A stretch of 64,000 nt of DNA, from NCBI GenBank assembly GCA_008360955.1, contig LUCM01006012.1:1-64000 (forward strand). Reading direction: 5' to 3'. This document shows, in pieces, positions 42,801-54,879 of this stretch (positions are counted from its first letter, which is position 1; each line of letters opens with the position of its first letter). The stretch comes from Fasciolopsis buskii (Eukaryota > Platyhelminthes > Trematoda > Plagiorchiida > Fasciolidae). The position numbers and the translations under genes are program-made. Below the pieces are notes generated by a model. The model made no database searches, was not told the DNA's origin, and saw only the letters and a program-made list of their open reading frames with translations.

Positions 42801-45405
42801 ATTTGGAAAATCGATCCACTGGATTTTCATCAACTTCGGTGACTAGTAATTTCGGCTGTGAAGCCGAGTATGCTGTGCCAATCAGATACGGGCTTTGTTC
42901 TGCTGAACTGCTTGTCTAATTGGCCTCTGATTTCGCACGTCCTCCGAACAAATGGGTTTGGTTTGTAAGCGAGCATGTATTTACGAAACTAATCCAAAAT
43001 CGTGGCAGACAACACAAGGGTGATAAAAAAAACCAGACTATTTTTGTTTTTTGTGTTGAAGAGCACGTAAGATAAGTAGACGGATTCTGAACCAATGTGA
43101 CTGAGTCTAACCATGAGGGAGACTGGAATTAGCGATCAAATGGTTCACCTAATCGAAACCATCTGACATTTTTGGCTAGGTCAATAATCGAAAAGGGTTG
43201 TCTTTGACCTTATTTTGACTACTTTTACTCGATCCATGATTCGAGGATAAAACGTGCCTTGTTTGACTCGGATTCGCAACCGAGGACAAGTGTGCTCGTG
43301 GATATCATATTTACTGTTTTGTAAATCGTTTCGAGAGGTCTTGGGCATGTGATCCATGAGAGGGGTTATTATTATATTATACCTAGGGAAGGCACAATAT
43401 TGAAAAATAATTAGTTATTCAGCAAGTGCAATACCAATCGGATCAACCAAGCAGCCAAATAGGTATATGTTAGTAATCGGCTGTGAGGGTCAAAGATTAT
43501 GATGAACACCTCAAATAAGGCTGGAAACAAGAATCGATGGCAGAATATCAATGAGTAATGCATGTCTGTCCTTATGACGTCAGTCAGCACTGATAAATCA
43601 TTACGAATTGGATAAACTACAACACCGAACACTACAAGTTACTTCGGATCTCGACCACCAAAATGAATTTTTCGCTGCAAAAGCTCAGGGAGCTGACAGC
43701 AAACAACAGAAGACGATCGATCTATGGAAAGTGAAAATCACTAGACGAGCTTTAGGTGCACCTTGGTCGTCCATACTATGTGTTGCTTTGTCTGCTGACC
43801 CTGTACAGGCATATGGTCCAAAGCACTGAAGATCCATTCTATCAAGCATACCGGATTTCATACAGAAATGCATGTATGCAGTGTACAACTATTCCCTCAT
43901 GTTTTTTTATGAATCTTCATTTTCCGTGGATATTAACAAACCCTCAAATGGGACAGAATTCAGATCAATCCTCGATTTTAAAAAACTGAGTTGAAAAACA
44001 TAAAAGTCGACTACCTACAGTAACAACTAACAGTTTGAGATGTGGCATTCTTCGGTCGTCGCCTCGAAAAGCATGAAATAGTTACTCGTATAACGATCAG
44101 ACTAGACATTTCTCATCGTTTTGTTTTTCGTACCAAGTTTATAAATATGTACGAAATCGTTAGGAAACAGTCCGTGACGAACTTTGGACTATTTAAAAGA
44201 GGCAAACCACCGACAATGTGACAGTTCGAGCTCGTGTTGTTCACGTCCAGACTTCAAGATTCAGACCGTTTGACTAAACGTGATCGATAGAGGATTTGTA
44301 TGCACAATACAAATGTTAAGAAGACCAAAACTTTCTTCGTTTTTACCGAATGTTTGATTAAGTTTCATCCTTGAAATATCATACCGCTTCGACAAAAAAA
44401 CTAGCATAGCTAGGATTATCCACCTTAGCTAATAACAAGTTAATGCACTTAGTTTTGTAAGGCCAGTGTCGTTCACGATTGGTTCAAAAATGTATGAAAA
44501 GTATTTGAAATCAAAGTACATTCGCTTGTGTTCATTCAGTAGCTCGAACGTCAGTCAGTTTAGGTTTCAAAACACCTGGCACTAAAGGACGAATGAATTT
44601 ACGGTTGTTCACTAACTATCATAGACACGATATCAAGTTCTTGTTTCTGTAGTGTGATCTGTAGTCATGACACCAATCACGTGATCAGAGAGTTTCACCT
44701 CCTCTTGATATAATTTTGAGAGACGGACAAACATGCGATTGTTTGGATGCCCTTAGAAGTATACCACCCAGTGACGAGAATGTAACAATATTGCCTGTAA
44801 TAATGCGCTTACGGCAAACGATTATTTATTACATCCAGCAATTCTGATCATGAATCGCGAGATCATAATTAATTAAATTGAGCAGCGAAGAGAAGCGATA
44901 GGATGCTGACTTGGGAGGCACTCGTATCGCATTGCTTTAGAAAGGCTAGTGTCCCGGACCCATGGATCCAATCAGTTTTAGGGCTTTTCTCTTCTGACTG
45001 ACCGTTAATCTGGCCACTGACAATTTGAAAGGCTGAATCAATCAGTTTATTGATCGTCTTATGGATCAGATGTTCACTGATTTATCAGCCCAAATCCACG
45101 AATCATTGAAATCCATTCTGCCCAAGACTATGCATGCAGACCTTACGTAATAAAATAGCCAGTACATTTATAGTACCCACACACAGTGACGACCATCCGA
45201 TCCGAGTGAATGATGGCAGTCCTACCGCAGCTATTCATCAGTCGCTATTTTTTTTAATATTAAGGACGACTGGTGTCAGCGAACATACTAAATTTTGGCT
45301 TAGGCCAAAATAGACTTATAACGACTGTTTATATTATGCGCAGTCCAAAGAAACACATTTTCGACAAAAGTCCAATCGGAAAGTATATTATTTCTGCTCT
45401 CATAG
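36855..45405. other. Unassigned 8.5 kb stretch
   Basis: The longest stretch without a recognised LINE or PLE. A weak tRNA-like head may lie at 37770-37840 (-; good box B GTTCGATTCC, weak box A). A short ACATACATACATACACACAC repeat is at 37987-38006. ORFs such as 38531-38761 (hydrophobic middle), 41420-41869 (149 codons), 41663-42046 and 43608-43829 have no motif I know, and several overlap on opposite strands. Introns or diverged repeats are possible; nothing can be supported. Confidence 0.4.
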
Positions 45406-45754
45406 TAAGACTGCACCTTGACGTGGTGTGACGGCTTGCGTGCATCCATAACCGAAAGAGCTATACAGGATGGCTTATCTCAAGCCGAAGATCCAATCAT
45501 GCCTGGAGGGTCAATGGGTAGAGGCCTGACGAAGTAGTCTCCTGGTCCTCCGAGTAGGGGGTTGATCTGAGTTAGCAGCTCAGTCGGAAAAGCGATTGGA
45601 AGAATAATTGATCCAAGTAGGTGGGCGCCCACTCAGCTATGCCCCGCTGCCTTACGGTCAAGTTCTTGTCAGAACCAAAGGCTTTGGTTGAGAACCCTAA
45701 TCGTTCTTCTGCTTAACAGTTAGAAACCGTGGCAGCACCGGTCCATCAATCCTC

Positions 45755-47037
45755 ATGAGTTACACGCCTACACGGAGATCCATACTGCATCGATCGTCGC
45801 GCAGGCTAATCAGGACCGCGTTGCCCATTGCATCGAGCGGGGTGAATAGTGATAAGTATGCTTTTGCCCAGACTTCTATCTCTTTTAGTCAGTCTGTCTC
45901 TTCTGTCTCCAGTCTCTTTGCCGCTTTTGCCTACCCGTAGTATCTCCATTGATCACACGCTCGATACTCGCAACGGTTTATTGTCAGGTAGTGTAGTAGG
46001 TGGCTTTCAGTCTGTTGGCTCACAACTTCTCAAGCCTCGTCAACCTCTGAATCTCAGTTCCTTCGATGTACGCACCTTAATGCAGGTTGGTCAACAGACG
46101 TGATGGCCTCTGACAGTGGATTCACTTTCGACTGATGTCTGCTGCGTGAGTGAAACACGAATTCAGAATTGGACTAGAGTAATTCAACTAACTGAGCCAA
46201 GCGTCTCGTCAAGATATTTTCTTCGCACTTCAGGAGACGAAGCACCTTGAGCTGTGGGTCAACGCTGTGTAGGAATAGTCTTGAGTGAGAAGACTGAAGC
46301 AGTCCTTCTATACTGGATCCCAGTAAACGGTTGATCGTGTGCCACGAGACTGCATGGATCAGTCGTCGTCCGAAAGGATAGTAGTGTTACGCGCAGGTTA
46401 TTTATCTCAGCATACGCTGCAACAGACTAGAGCACTGACATGCAAAAAGACGTCATATGACGAAATTGTCACGCTCTTTCGGAGGATCAGAGGCTCGGAC
46501 AATATAGCAGCAGCATGCGATTTTAACGCACAAGTTGTTGAATTGAGTGCATCAAAAACCTCTTTAGGTGGGCGCTGTGCCCTACTGGCTCATTGTACGA
46601 ATAACGGTATAAGCCTTCTCCAGTTATGTGTAGGCGATCATTTATTCCCGTCTAGCACGAATTCCCGATACATTCGGTGTCAGGCAACCACATTGCACTC
46701 TAAGTCGACGGATGGTCTGAGTCAGATCGACCACATTGCAATAAACTGCTATTGGTGGGGTTCTATCCAGAAGTGTAGATCGTACTGGACCATGTACATC
46801 GAATCGGAGCATGTGCTAGTTTTAATGCAATTTCTGCTTCAGCTCAACGGTCATCAACTCAGACCACAAACCCGGTTGGCCGTCGAACGTCTGTTTGATT
46901 CCGGTGTTCGCAACAATTATGAGCAGAAACTATCCGAGGAACCAAGAACCTTGATTAGCAGCAATACAGTTGAACGCTGGAACCAAATCAAGCAGGCTAT
47001 GCGTTTGGTAGCTGGCTTCGCCTGTCGTCGGTCCTAG
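45755..47037 (+). pseudogene. LINE-A ORF N-terminus and endonuclease relic (copy A8)
   Basis: The ORF starts MSYTPTRRSILHRSSRR at 45755, as in copy A5. After frameshifts come SFDVRTLMQVG, VCCVSETRI (the Glu of the metal site, about 46139-46165), WIPVNG, and ACDFNAQVVE at 46512-46538 (GDFNAQV with Gly changed to Cys). GGRCALLAHC, SQIDHIAIN (46720-46746) and ESEHVLVLM (SDH changed to SEH at 46804-46812) follow. The frame 46339-47037 is open for 232 codons, the longest in the window, and ends with RLVAGFACRRS. It covers the C-terminal two thirds of an APE-type endonuclease. The changed Gly and Asp positions argue against activity. Confidence 0.88.
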
Positions 47038-47099
47038 GTTTAGCGTTTTTTAATGACACTGGATCTCGCAAGGATCGCTGGTTCTAATGGAACAAAAAT

Positions 47100-47622
47100 G
47101 CCAGTTCCTTAACTGAAATAAGGTGAATAAGATGCGACGACGACTGCAGTTTCAGAGAGCCATAAGCCTTAGGAATGACCGTGAAAACCGGCGGGTTAAG
47201 ATAGCTGAGGAAACGGATGTAGCAACCGCTTCGGGCAACAGTCGAAAACTGTTTAAGCTTATAAGCGACACCGGTGGGCTGCGCACATCGGTTACTGAAG
47301 TTGTGTGCGATAGGAATGGAGAGCTCACCCATGGTACACAACAAAGGCTGGACCGTTTGGGCAGAGCAGTTAAGGGATCAGTTAGCTGGCCGCACGCTAA
47401 CGTATTTAGACCGATATCTGCAGCTGCGAATCCTTGAGAGATTTTTCTTGATCCACCAACCGAATTGGAAGTAGAGTTCAATATTCGATTTCTGAAGAAG
47501 GGAAAAGCAGCCGATCCCGCCGAACTCCTTCGCAGTTCTTTTCAAACTGGGTGCGGAAGCCTTGAGGGAAGTTTTCACCTCCTTGATTCGTGGCATCTGG
47601 AACAAGGAACGTATTCCGTGAT
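47100..47622 (+). pseudogene. LINE-A linker and RT start relic (copy A8)
   Basis: Reads NKMRRRLQFQRAISLRNDRE, then LFKLISDTGGLRTSVTEVVC and RNGELTH, the linker that in copy A5 precedes RWAEHFKD. It continues NIRFLKKGKAADPAELLRS, the start of RT, and then breaks off. Frameshifts separate the blocks. The first block is shared with 18274-18370 (-) at high identity. No RT catalytic motif is included. Confidence 0.8.
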
Positions 47623-47624
47623 CT

Positions 47625-49085
47625 TGGGTTTCCAGCACTTCCGGAATGTCAAACATGGTTTAAAAACGAGATCAAAGTGCTTCAGACATCCGTTTAAGTC
47701 GTTTGAATACGAAGTCTCGGCCAGGAGACTTTTTGGGTAACGCTTATCAATGCAGTTAGTCAAGCCTACTGGTTTAGACTTCCCACAGACAGAGATTCTT
47801 TAATGTGGGACTGATGTCTTCGGTAATTAACCATTAAATGGAATCGCATGCCATTGCTGACCGTTGCCATCCTGTGATAATAACTGAAATATTAATGGAA
47901 CCTCATAATCAGGCAGGACAAAGCATGATTCCACCGAAAGGCTCAACTTCACTACGGTTCCCCTTTGCCTCGGTAATGCGAGTTCCGATAACAGTATTTG
48001 GCGCCTCAAAAGGAGTAACAACACAATTGGCACCGTGAAGTCCATTACTCACTCCATTTGCCAAAGCCCTCAGTGGCTCTTGCGAATCACTAAGATGAGG
48101 TCTTCGTGTCTTTATCTTGGACTCTGACACGGCACTACATTTCTTTCCTCTAAAATATCACAGTGTTTCAGTTCCTATCAAGGTAAACGAAAATACTTTT
48201 TGAACATGTGTTCGCTAATGTACTTGTTTTTTCACGTTCCTGTTGTTATTCTTCTATATCAGTTTTTAACAAATGATACTGACTGGATTAGTCTCCACTA
48301 GTCGATTAGTAACCAGCAGAACTCATTACGATGTACCTGCTCAAAATCTTTAGCGAACTCGGAGATTTCTTACCACCTAGATCTTTTGTTGAACTATGCT
48401 GAATACCGTGTGCACACGATATTCCAATTCTTTATCCCGGTTCATTCAAATCACTGTCGTCATCAACTATGCTCCATTGGGATGCATAAACTATGCGAAA
48501 AAAATCGGTTTTGTTTCACAGTAAAAGTGGCCTTGGTCTTTCGTATATTAAAAACCACTTCGTTTGTTCTACCAAGTGGGTAAACCGCAGCAATTCCGTA
48601 TTTCATATACCGTCGTTTCCCATTTGAAAATAGGGAATATTATCCACGAATATCTCATGTTTGCACCGCACATTCTCCCGGGCCCATATTTCTCCCCCAT
48701 ACAATGCGGTTGGACAGAATTTTTCCCGTCACGTGAACGGACGAATAAGGGTAGCATGTAAACCTATTCCGGTAGTATTCTCATGACCAAAAATTGATTT
48801 TCAACTATGTTAGCACTGCAGAACGATGATAAAATCTGGACGAAAGGAAGATGAACTTTTAATTCGGAACCATTTTCGAATATCAATATCCCATAGAGTC
48901 ATTTTCAGTGTTATTTGGAAGTACATAATAAGACCTGCTCAGTGAAATCAACATCACGATTGGCGAGTGAATTTTAATTGAAAAAAAGCTTTTTTTAAAT
49001 ACCTCTTTAATACCCCCATTAAACGACCAACACCAATTTTTAAGATGAACAGGTCAAAATATGCTGGCATCGACTGGATTATTCA
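47625..49085. other. Unassigned
   Basis: ORFs at 47838-48130 on both strands and 48386-48583 (+) are unrecognised. Part of this stretch could be worn upstream sequence of PLE-3, but I see no RT motif. Confidence 0.35.
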
Positions 49086-49114
49086 CCACACACACACACA
49101 CACGCATACACACA
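49086..49114. repeat. CA microsatellite
   Basis: CA repeat with a GCAT interruption, just upstream of PLE-3. Confidence 0.9.
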
Positions 49115-49179
49115 CCAACAGCAACACCAACATTCAAACGATACCTAAAAAAATGTCCACAATAACATGCAGTCAGACG

Positions 49180-50050
49180 AAATAAATGTTTTCTAGCAAT
49201 TCATTCTCAAACCGATTAGATTACACAATTGAACGCGTAGTAGACAATCATTTGCCGTTCCTGGATGTATCGTTCCTAAGGTTGGAAGATGGATGCATAC
49301 AACGAAAAATCTAAAACTGCAAACATGGAGTGGCCAGTAGACCAACTTCAACAGTTTCGTTAGCATCCAACAGAACCGAAACTCCGTGAATTGCTTGGAC
49401 TTCAGCATGAGGAAAATCTGCTCGGCCGAGACGTTGAATAATGAGTTGATGTCCATTAGACACACCTTACAGGAAAATGATTATCTGGATGGATTCATTG
49501 AAATGAACACAATGGAGAAAATCCCAGAAACTCTCACGGCAAATATCAAAAAGAAGGGCCTGTTTATCAGGTGACCACTGGAAGGAAATGAGGTCGGTGA
49601 AATTTTAAGCCCAATTTTGGGCAAACCAATCCCAAATGCGTTCAATGCCGTCCGAGTGCGTTGCGTGTTCCAGGTCCGAAGCAAGGATAGATTGCCGATG
49701 CCAACATTACCAATGGATAGTTACGCGTTGAGATTCGTTTGTGATACGTCCTATGTAGATGGAACGACACGAGAGCTATCTACCCGATCCAAAGAGTATC
49801 ATCCATACTGGTAAACTTGTGGACAAACCGGATCGATAAATAGTGCTATCTTAGCGCACTTAGTTGATAATGGGCGTAGGGTTAATTCGAACACGACATT
49901 CATCGTCGTCCATCGAATTCCAAATGAACAAGTCCTAGACCTTTCAGCTGCGCTCCCTGTCAATTGCTGAATATATAGACATCAAGAAGTTAGCCCCCTA
50001 CTTCTGTGCCTAAAAGCATTTGGCCTGGACACTTCAACTGCCGTGGCTCG
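49180..50050 (+). pseudogene. Penelope-like element RT tail and GIY-YIG endonuclease relic (PLE-3)
   Basis: Plus-strand reading: TIERVVDNHLPFLDV and LRLEDGCIQRKI (49225-49310), a stop, FNSFVSIQQNRNSVN, and LDFSMRKICSAETLNNEL (49395-49450). ENDYLDGFIEMN, KKKGLFIR, FNAVRVRCVFQV and CDTSYVDGTTRELSTR (GIY-YIG second motif, family form SYIGRTTRRLS, at about 49740-49785) follow, then EYHPYW. After a stop comes the C-terminal tail GSINSAILAHLVDNGRRV. The order is that of Penelope-like elements: RT thumb, then GIY-YIG, then tail. At least three stops and an altered Arg in the nuclease motif show it is dead. The RT palm with YVDD lies upstream and is missing. Confidence 0.85.
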
Positions 50051-50054
50051 CAAC

Positions 50055-52420
50055 TGACAAAAGTTCATCGCTTAGCCATCCACAGGCTGAGTCAACCAAT
50101 CATATGACAATGACTGACATAAATCTCCACTCTTAAATTGGTACTTTTCATGTCCAGCTGCATGGTCTGTTTTATTGTCCCCGTGTAATTCGTAAACGGA
50201 ATCAGAATGAACTGTCGAAAAATATTTGTTTTGTTGTTCTAAATTCAAACAGCGAAATGAAGTAACATCGGGTTTTCTGGACAAGCACAAGCCGCGAAAA
50301 AGTCTGACGAGAATCCTTAGGCATCTCCGGAAACTTTAGTCCTAGTGGCCTACGTTACATTTGATTCCTAACAAACAAGGGTTAAACGAACGAAAACAGT
50401 AGCTCACAAATTGCATTTCACGTAACCGTTGTTAATTTTAAAGGAATCACATGAGTCTATACGCCCCCTTCTAGTTGCCAATTTACTACTGATATGAATT
50501 CAAAGTGCTACACCAAAGATACGCACCGACTCATCCAGTTGATTACAGCATCCCCGAACGGATCCCATTCTGAGGGACCGCATGGTATTAAAATAGTGTC
50601 TATTAGAGATTCCCTCCGGAGTTCTAAGGCCAGTGTCCCTACGGGCAACTCGTCGTCCCGTACGTAGGACAATTTGTCTACTAAGTGGGGAAATAGTTGT
50701 CAGAGATCAGCGGGAATAATTGTATTGTAATACAATAGAATACAACAGTGAAAAATAGAATAGGAAGGATGTGCAGAATTTAGAACTGCCATGAAAGTGA
50801 AGTCAAGTCACAACAACGTGCCTACCCAGATGAGAACAAATTTTCAACTCAGTGAAATGAAACATGAAAGGCAACTGGAGATGGACCAGATATATAGTGA
50901 TAATTGTGATGAATAATCCAGATTATGTTCGGATTTGGTTCATAATAACGTGTAGATAGCGTTGGGCAGTGGAGACCCTGAAAATGGAATTGCGGACGTT
51001 AATGTAGGCACACGCAAATCCTCAGCACTCCAGAGCAGAACACGGAATTCAGGGACGACGTATACTGATGGAGTGCGGATAGAACTCAGAATTCGTCGAT
51101 GGCGAAGTTCGGAAAAGATGCACCAGACAGGGAAAACAGGGCAACCAAGAAAATCATTCCTGACACGAGCCATCACCCCTCGGCACGTTCTCTGGTTCGG
51201 ATCTCGTTAACATATTCACACGTGGAAGATGAAAGGAAAGGAAAAGGACGGCATAAGTTGGATGGAACGTTCAACTACGAGCGATACACTTTATATTCAC
51301 TGGCATGAACTGAGAGGTTTGATAAAAGAATGGTGGAACAACATTAGAATGCCTTAACACCAACGAAATAGGCTGCCGATGAATATGAGCTCTAAGATCA
51401 CTCACTTCCTGTTCGTAATGTGCGCGTGATTGAACAAGGTAGGGAATACGACCGTTCCCGTACTTAGAATTACAAGTGGAGAGGAGCCCGAATATTGAAC
51501 TAGTTGATGAGTATGGAGCAACCTCGGTGAGGGCTGCGTGAAGATAGCGGCTAGCATTGAATGATAAACTGTTTGAATAGCAGTCAAAAGTATCGAAATA
51601 TTTTTAAACACTGAAATGTGCAAGTGTATCTCTGTAAATATTACTGAAACACGCAAACGGTTTCAGAAGGTTCATCGATAAGATCGAAATCATTTGCTTC
51701 CAGGATGCAGAAGAATACCGGGGAGCAATGAGCCCAAGGAGTGAAAATGTACAGGAGACGTGCGGTACGCTTCCCCTGACTGCATCGACTGTCGGATTTT
51801 GAACCCTCGGTTAACAAAGTCCTTTTAGTGCATGGAATAGCGAAGAATGCGGCTAGTGACCAAATGCAATAAACGTACCGCACATATCGTGGAGCCAAAA
51901 TAGTACCGATATGATAACACACTCAGGCAAACCCGAGCAGAAAGAGCCACGCAGTAAACGCGATTCGGAACTGAAAACTCTCGAAAGTGTGGCACGAGCG
52001 CACAAGTCCCGATCGCTTGTCGAACAAAACAAACGCAACCGAACAAATCTCATATCAGTCAATAGCAAACATCGAAGCAGATGGTAGAAAAAATGATGCT
52101 GGAATAAAACCAGTTTCCTCTGAAAAATAGATCCTACCACAAACGCATGAGGCAACAAGATTGACAACAATTTTATAAATTTTTCTCTGCATCCTCAGCT
52201 TCAAGGAGAAAAATGAGTGGAAAAAATTTGTCGGTAATTCCATTCCCAATGTGAGTCGGAGTCCAGCTGGATGGCTTTGTTATTCCACCGCCGATGCTGT
52301 TGTCAAATGGGAGTAACATTGTTAGTGGCAATAACCGTAGATACACGGAATGGAAACATTAATTGTACTAGCAGTTCTGAAAATGAATGGTGTAAAAATC
52401 GAGTCCAACACTGTAAATAT
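50055..52420. other. Unassigned
   Basis: No gene recognised. Several ORFs of 70-105 codons overlap on both strands (50940-51308, 51641-52170). A good box-B-like GGGTTCAAAATCC occurs on the minus strand near 51800 without a convincing box A at the right distance. Confidence 0.35.
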
Positions 52421-52424
52421 CAGG

Positions 52425-52566
52425 ACTGAATGATGCAAGGAGTGTATCGAAAAATCGAAGCGCCATGCATCGGTTTTTATCGTAAATGATGTAATGTTAA
52501 TAACACAGCGTTGTTATTAGATGTTATTCGCCAATGTTTCGACCGCCGAGACGCATGACGTGAGAG
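52425..52566 (-). repeat. Hairpin repeat H, copy 4 (inverted), with flanking block
   Basis: 52425-52475 (AAGGAGTGTATCGAAAAATC, then GCGCCATGCAT) matches 62030-62075 on the plus strand. Directly after it, 52486-52566 is repeat H in reverse: the minus strand reads GGTCGAAACATTGGCGAATA, then GCTGTGTTATTAACATTAC. A plus-strand copy follows 90 bp later. Confidence 0.7.
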
Positions 52567-52658
52567 ACAACTAACCCCTCGCCAGCCATATTTGAATGCG
52601 CACATAGGCATAAGCAACTTAACATCCGTTGGCATTTGGACGTCACCTCAGTTATTTG

Positions 52659-52758
52659 ATTGTAAATCTTGCCTTGAGAAAGGCTAACCACGGTAGTCGG
52701 GACGTTGGCGAATTACCTCAACCACAGACGTTGTGTTATTTAACATTGTATCACTCAC
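52659..52758 (+). repeat. Hairpin repeat H, copy 2
   Basis: TGTAAATCTTGCCTTGAGAA, an imperfect stem (GGCTAACCACGGTAGTC), GGGACGTTGGCG, and the end TTGTGTTATTTAACATTG. It is inverted relative to copy 4. Confidence 0.75.
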
Positions 52759-52764
52759 GAGGCT

Positions 52765-53605
52765 AGCACTGTCTAATGGGCATTCATGGCATGAACTCAT
52801 TTACAGTACAGTATAGTAATATAATCGGTTAGTTTATTCATTGACTGTTGTTTACTTTTTTACTGAACATGAAGTGCATTGATGTTTCATTGTTATCATC
52901 AGAAATATAAGCAGAGTAGCTTCGGTACTAGCGGAGATTCCCCAACAAACTGGCTGAATGGCTGTGCGCCTGGCGTGAAGGATTCGAAAACAACAGAACG
53001 CGGTCAGCTGAACTTCGTTACTGGCTTATTCTATCGATCTGCTTTGCCAAAAAATAGATCACCAGGCCGAACAACCCGCATTGTCCTACGCACGGAGCGA
53101 TGTTGTTTGTCTATCAGCGTCACAGAGCGTGGACAATGCACTTTTGTTTGACCTTGAAAGACGAACAATGCAAACCGGAATACGTTGACTTCACCGTTTG
53201 GGGCCGGTGTGTTACGCGGACCATGTCAGTTGTAAAGGTACATTTACAAGGTCGGATGATCCGACAGCACGTTCTCGTCACACGGGTGCTCATCACCTTG
53301 GCAGTTGGCACGAGTGTTATTGATCTCGTGTCTCTTACTGGACGGCGTGAGAAAAACAGCGAAACGTAAGAAGTATGTGATCTATTAGCGAAACAACTGC
53401 TTAGATGATAACATGGATTTCATAAAACAAGGACATCAAAACGACAATCGAAAAAAATTGGACATAGTAACGGACAGGTGAGAGATCGGAAATCATAAAT
53501 GTTCTCAGATGGAATTCAAATTCTCTGGGTTGTAAGGCCCACACCGGGCACCACAGAGTAAAAGGTCCCAGATACCCCTTGAATAAAACTGTCCCGAAGT
53601 TAAAT
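52765..53605. other. Unassigned, possible SINE remnant
   Basis: At 52955-53010 a tRNA-like head (TGGCTGAATGGCTGTGCGCC) is followed by GGATTCGAAAAC, resembling boxes A and B at shortened spacing; the call is weak. ORFs 52879-53151 and 53100-53369 (+) have no recognised domain. Confidence 0.35.
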
Positions 53606-53610
53606 GTCTG

Positions 53611-53700
53611 ACCGACGCATTGGTCAAGTGGTATACATCCGGACGTTTGAACGTCAGCATCGTCGACTGCAATCCTCCCGTCCGGGGTTAGCTGCTATGA
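53611..53700 (+). mobile_element. tRNA-derived SINE-like head
   Basis: Box A TGGTCAAGTGGTATACATCC from 53621, and a degraded box B (GTCGACTGCAATCC) at 53662-53675. It has the same head type as the copies at 30140 and 36850. The body downstream is not recognisable. Confidence 0.5.
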
Positions 53701-53704
53701 GACG

Positions 53705-54875
53705 AACAATAGCCGGTTGTGGACTCTGTTCTAAAGTACTGAGGTACTGCTGTGCATGAACGGGAAACAGGATTATCATTCCCAGTAAAACTGTCCGATA
53801 AAACTCCCTTCCTTTCTGTACGCCAATTAAATCAACAAAAATCACGAGAACGATGGTGTTTCATAAGCAATCTAACAAATCGGTCCTTTTATGTGAATCG
53901 ACCGAAGGCGACAATATCACCGTAGGAGGGACTATGTACGAGAGTAAACTGGAAAATGCCACTGAAAGTATAACAGGAGATCTGGCATACTCCCGTTGTA
54001 TCCGGGCTTGGATACTGTGGATCGTTGATAAGAAAACACTTTCCAGCGGTTAGTTAGGAGCTTAAAATTCCTTTTGGACAAAAACCTGAATGGATAATTT
54101 CAATCACAATGCATAAAAAGCTGTTAAAAAGCAGCAATCCCCAGAAAATCGAATAGGTCACTATGATGAAATCTGGCATGCTGACAGGTCAACTCATTAC
54201 CACAGGAACTAAGCTGAAAAACGATTAGACTGAATTGCTCAGACCGAGGTGGTACCTGCGAGCGATGCGAAATACTCTCAACCCCACAGTGGTGCATAGT
54301 TTAAAAAAACCCAACTTCCTGTGAGAAGACGACATAAAGGTACAAATTAATTCCATGAGAATATTTCCAATCGATTTGTGCTATTCCCGACATTTTGGAG
54401 AACCAAAAATTGATTATGGAATAAGTAATTTAGTATTTTCAACTATATGGAATATTGGTGTGTATTTTGTAGCTCAGTTTGGGTTTTCCTAAAGTTTTCT
54501 GAGCTCTGATCTCAGGGTTTAGATCACCAAGCTCAGTGCTCAAGAAAACCTAGAATTGATTCGGCATTTCAAAATACCAGCAGGCTGATTGCACCTTTTT
54601 TGATTGAGGGCATACTGCGAATAGTCCCACAAACAAATTTTACTTCGGACTCTAGCATAGTTATCTTCGAACGTCGGCATGCTGTTTCGTGTATCGTACT
54701 GGTATAACAATACAACTACTCCATCCAACAACGAGACCAGTTCCATTGGAAAGTCTGACAATAAGACCCTTGGTATGACTGGAATAGTCTCGAATGATTG
54801 AAGTGAAGGAAAGTAACGTAATAGAAGCACTTCGATATAGTTTACCTATCGTTGGCCTGCTCCAGGAAAGCGGTT
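53705..54875. other. Unassigned
   Basis: ORFs 53853-54053 (+) and 54540-54830 (-) are unrecognised; no repeat seen. Confidence 0.4.
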
Positions 54876-54879
54876 ACTT

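Larger units (their letters stand above)
45409..47622 (+). mobile_element. LINE-A copy A8, 5' end present, 3' half missing
   Basis: The 5' leader (45409-45754) matches copy A5 from its first bases. The ORF start, a nearly complete endonuclease, the linker and the first RT residues follow. Similarity stops at about 47622, inside the segment before VPIFKKG. Loss of the 3' side is not what target-primed reverse transcription gives, so a later deletion or rearrangement is implied. 46620-47221 is about 97% identical to 18274-18875 (-). Confidence 0.9.

Noticed and set aside
51790..51815. tRNA-like element from GGGTTCAAAATCC on the minus strand
   Set aside because: No box A at acceptable distance.
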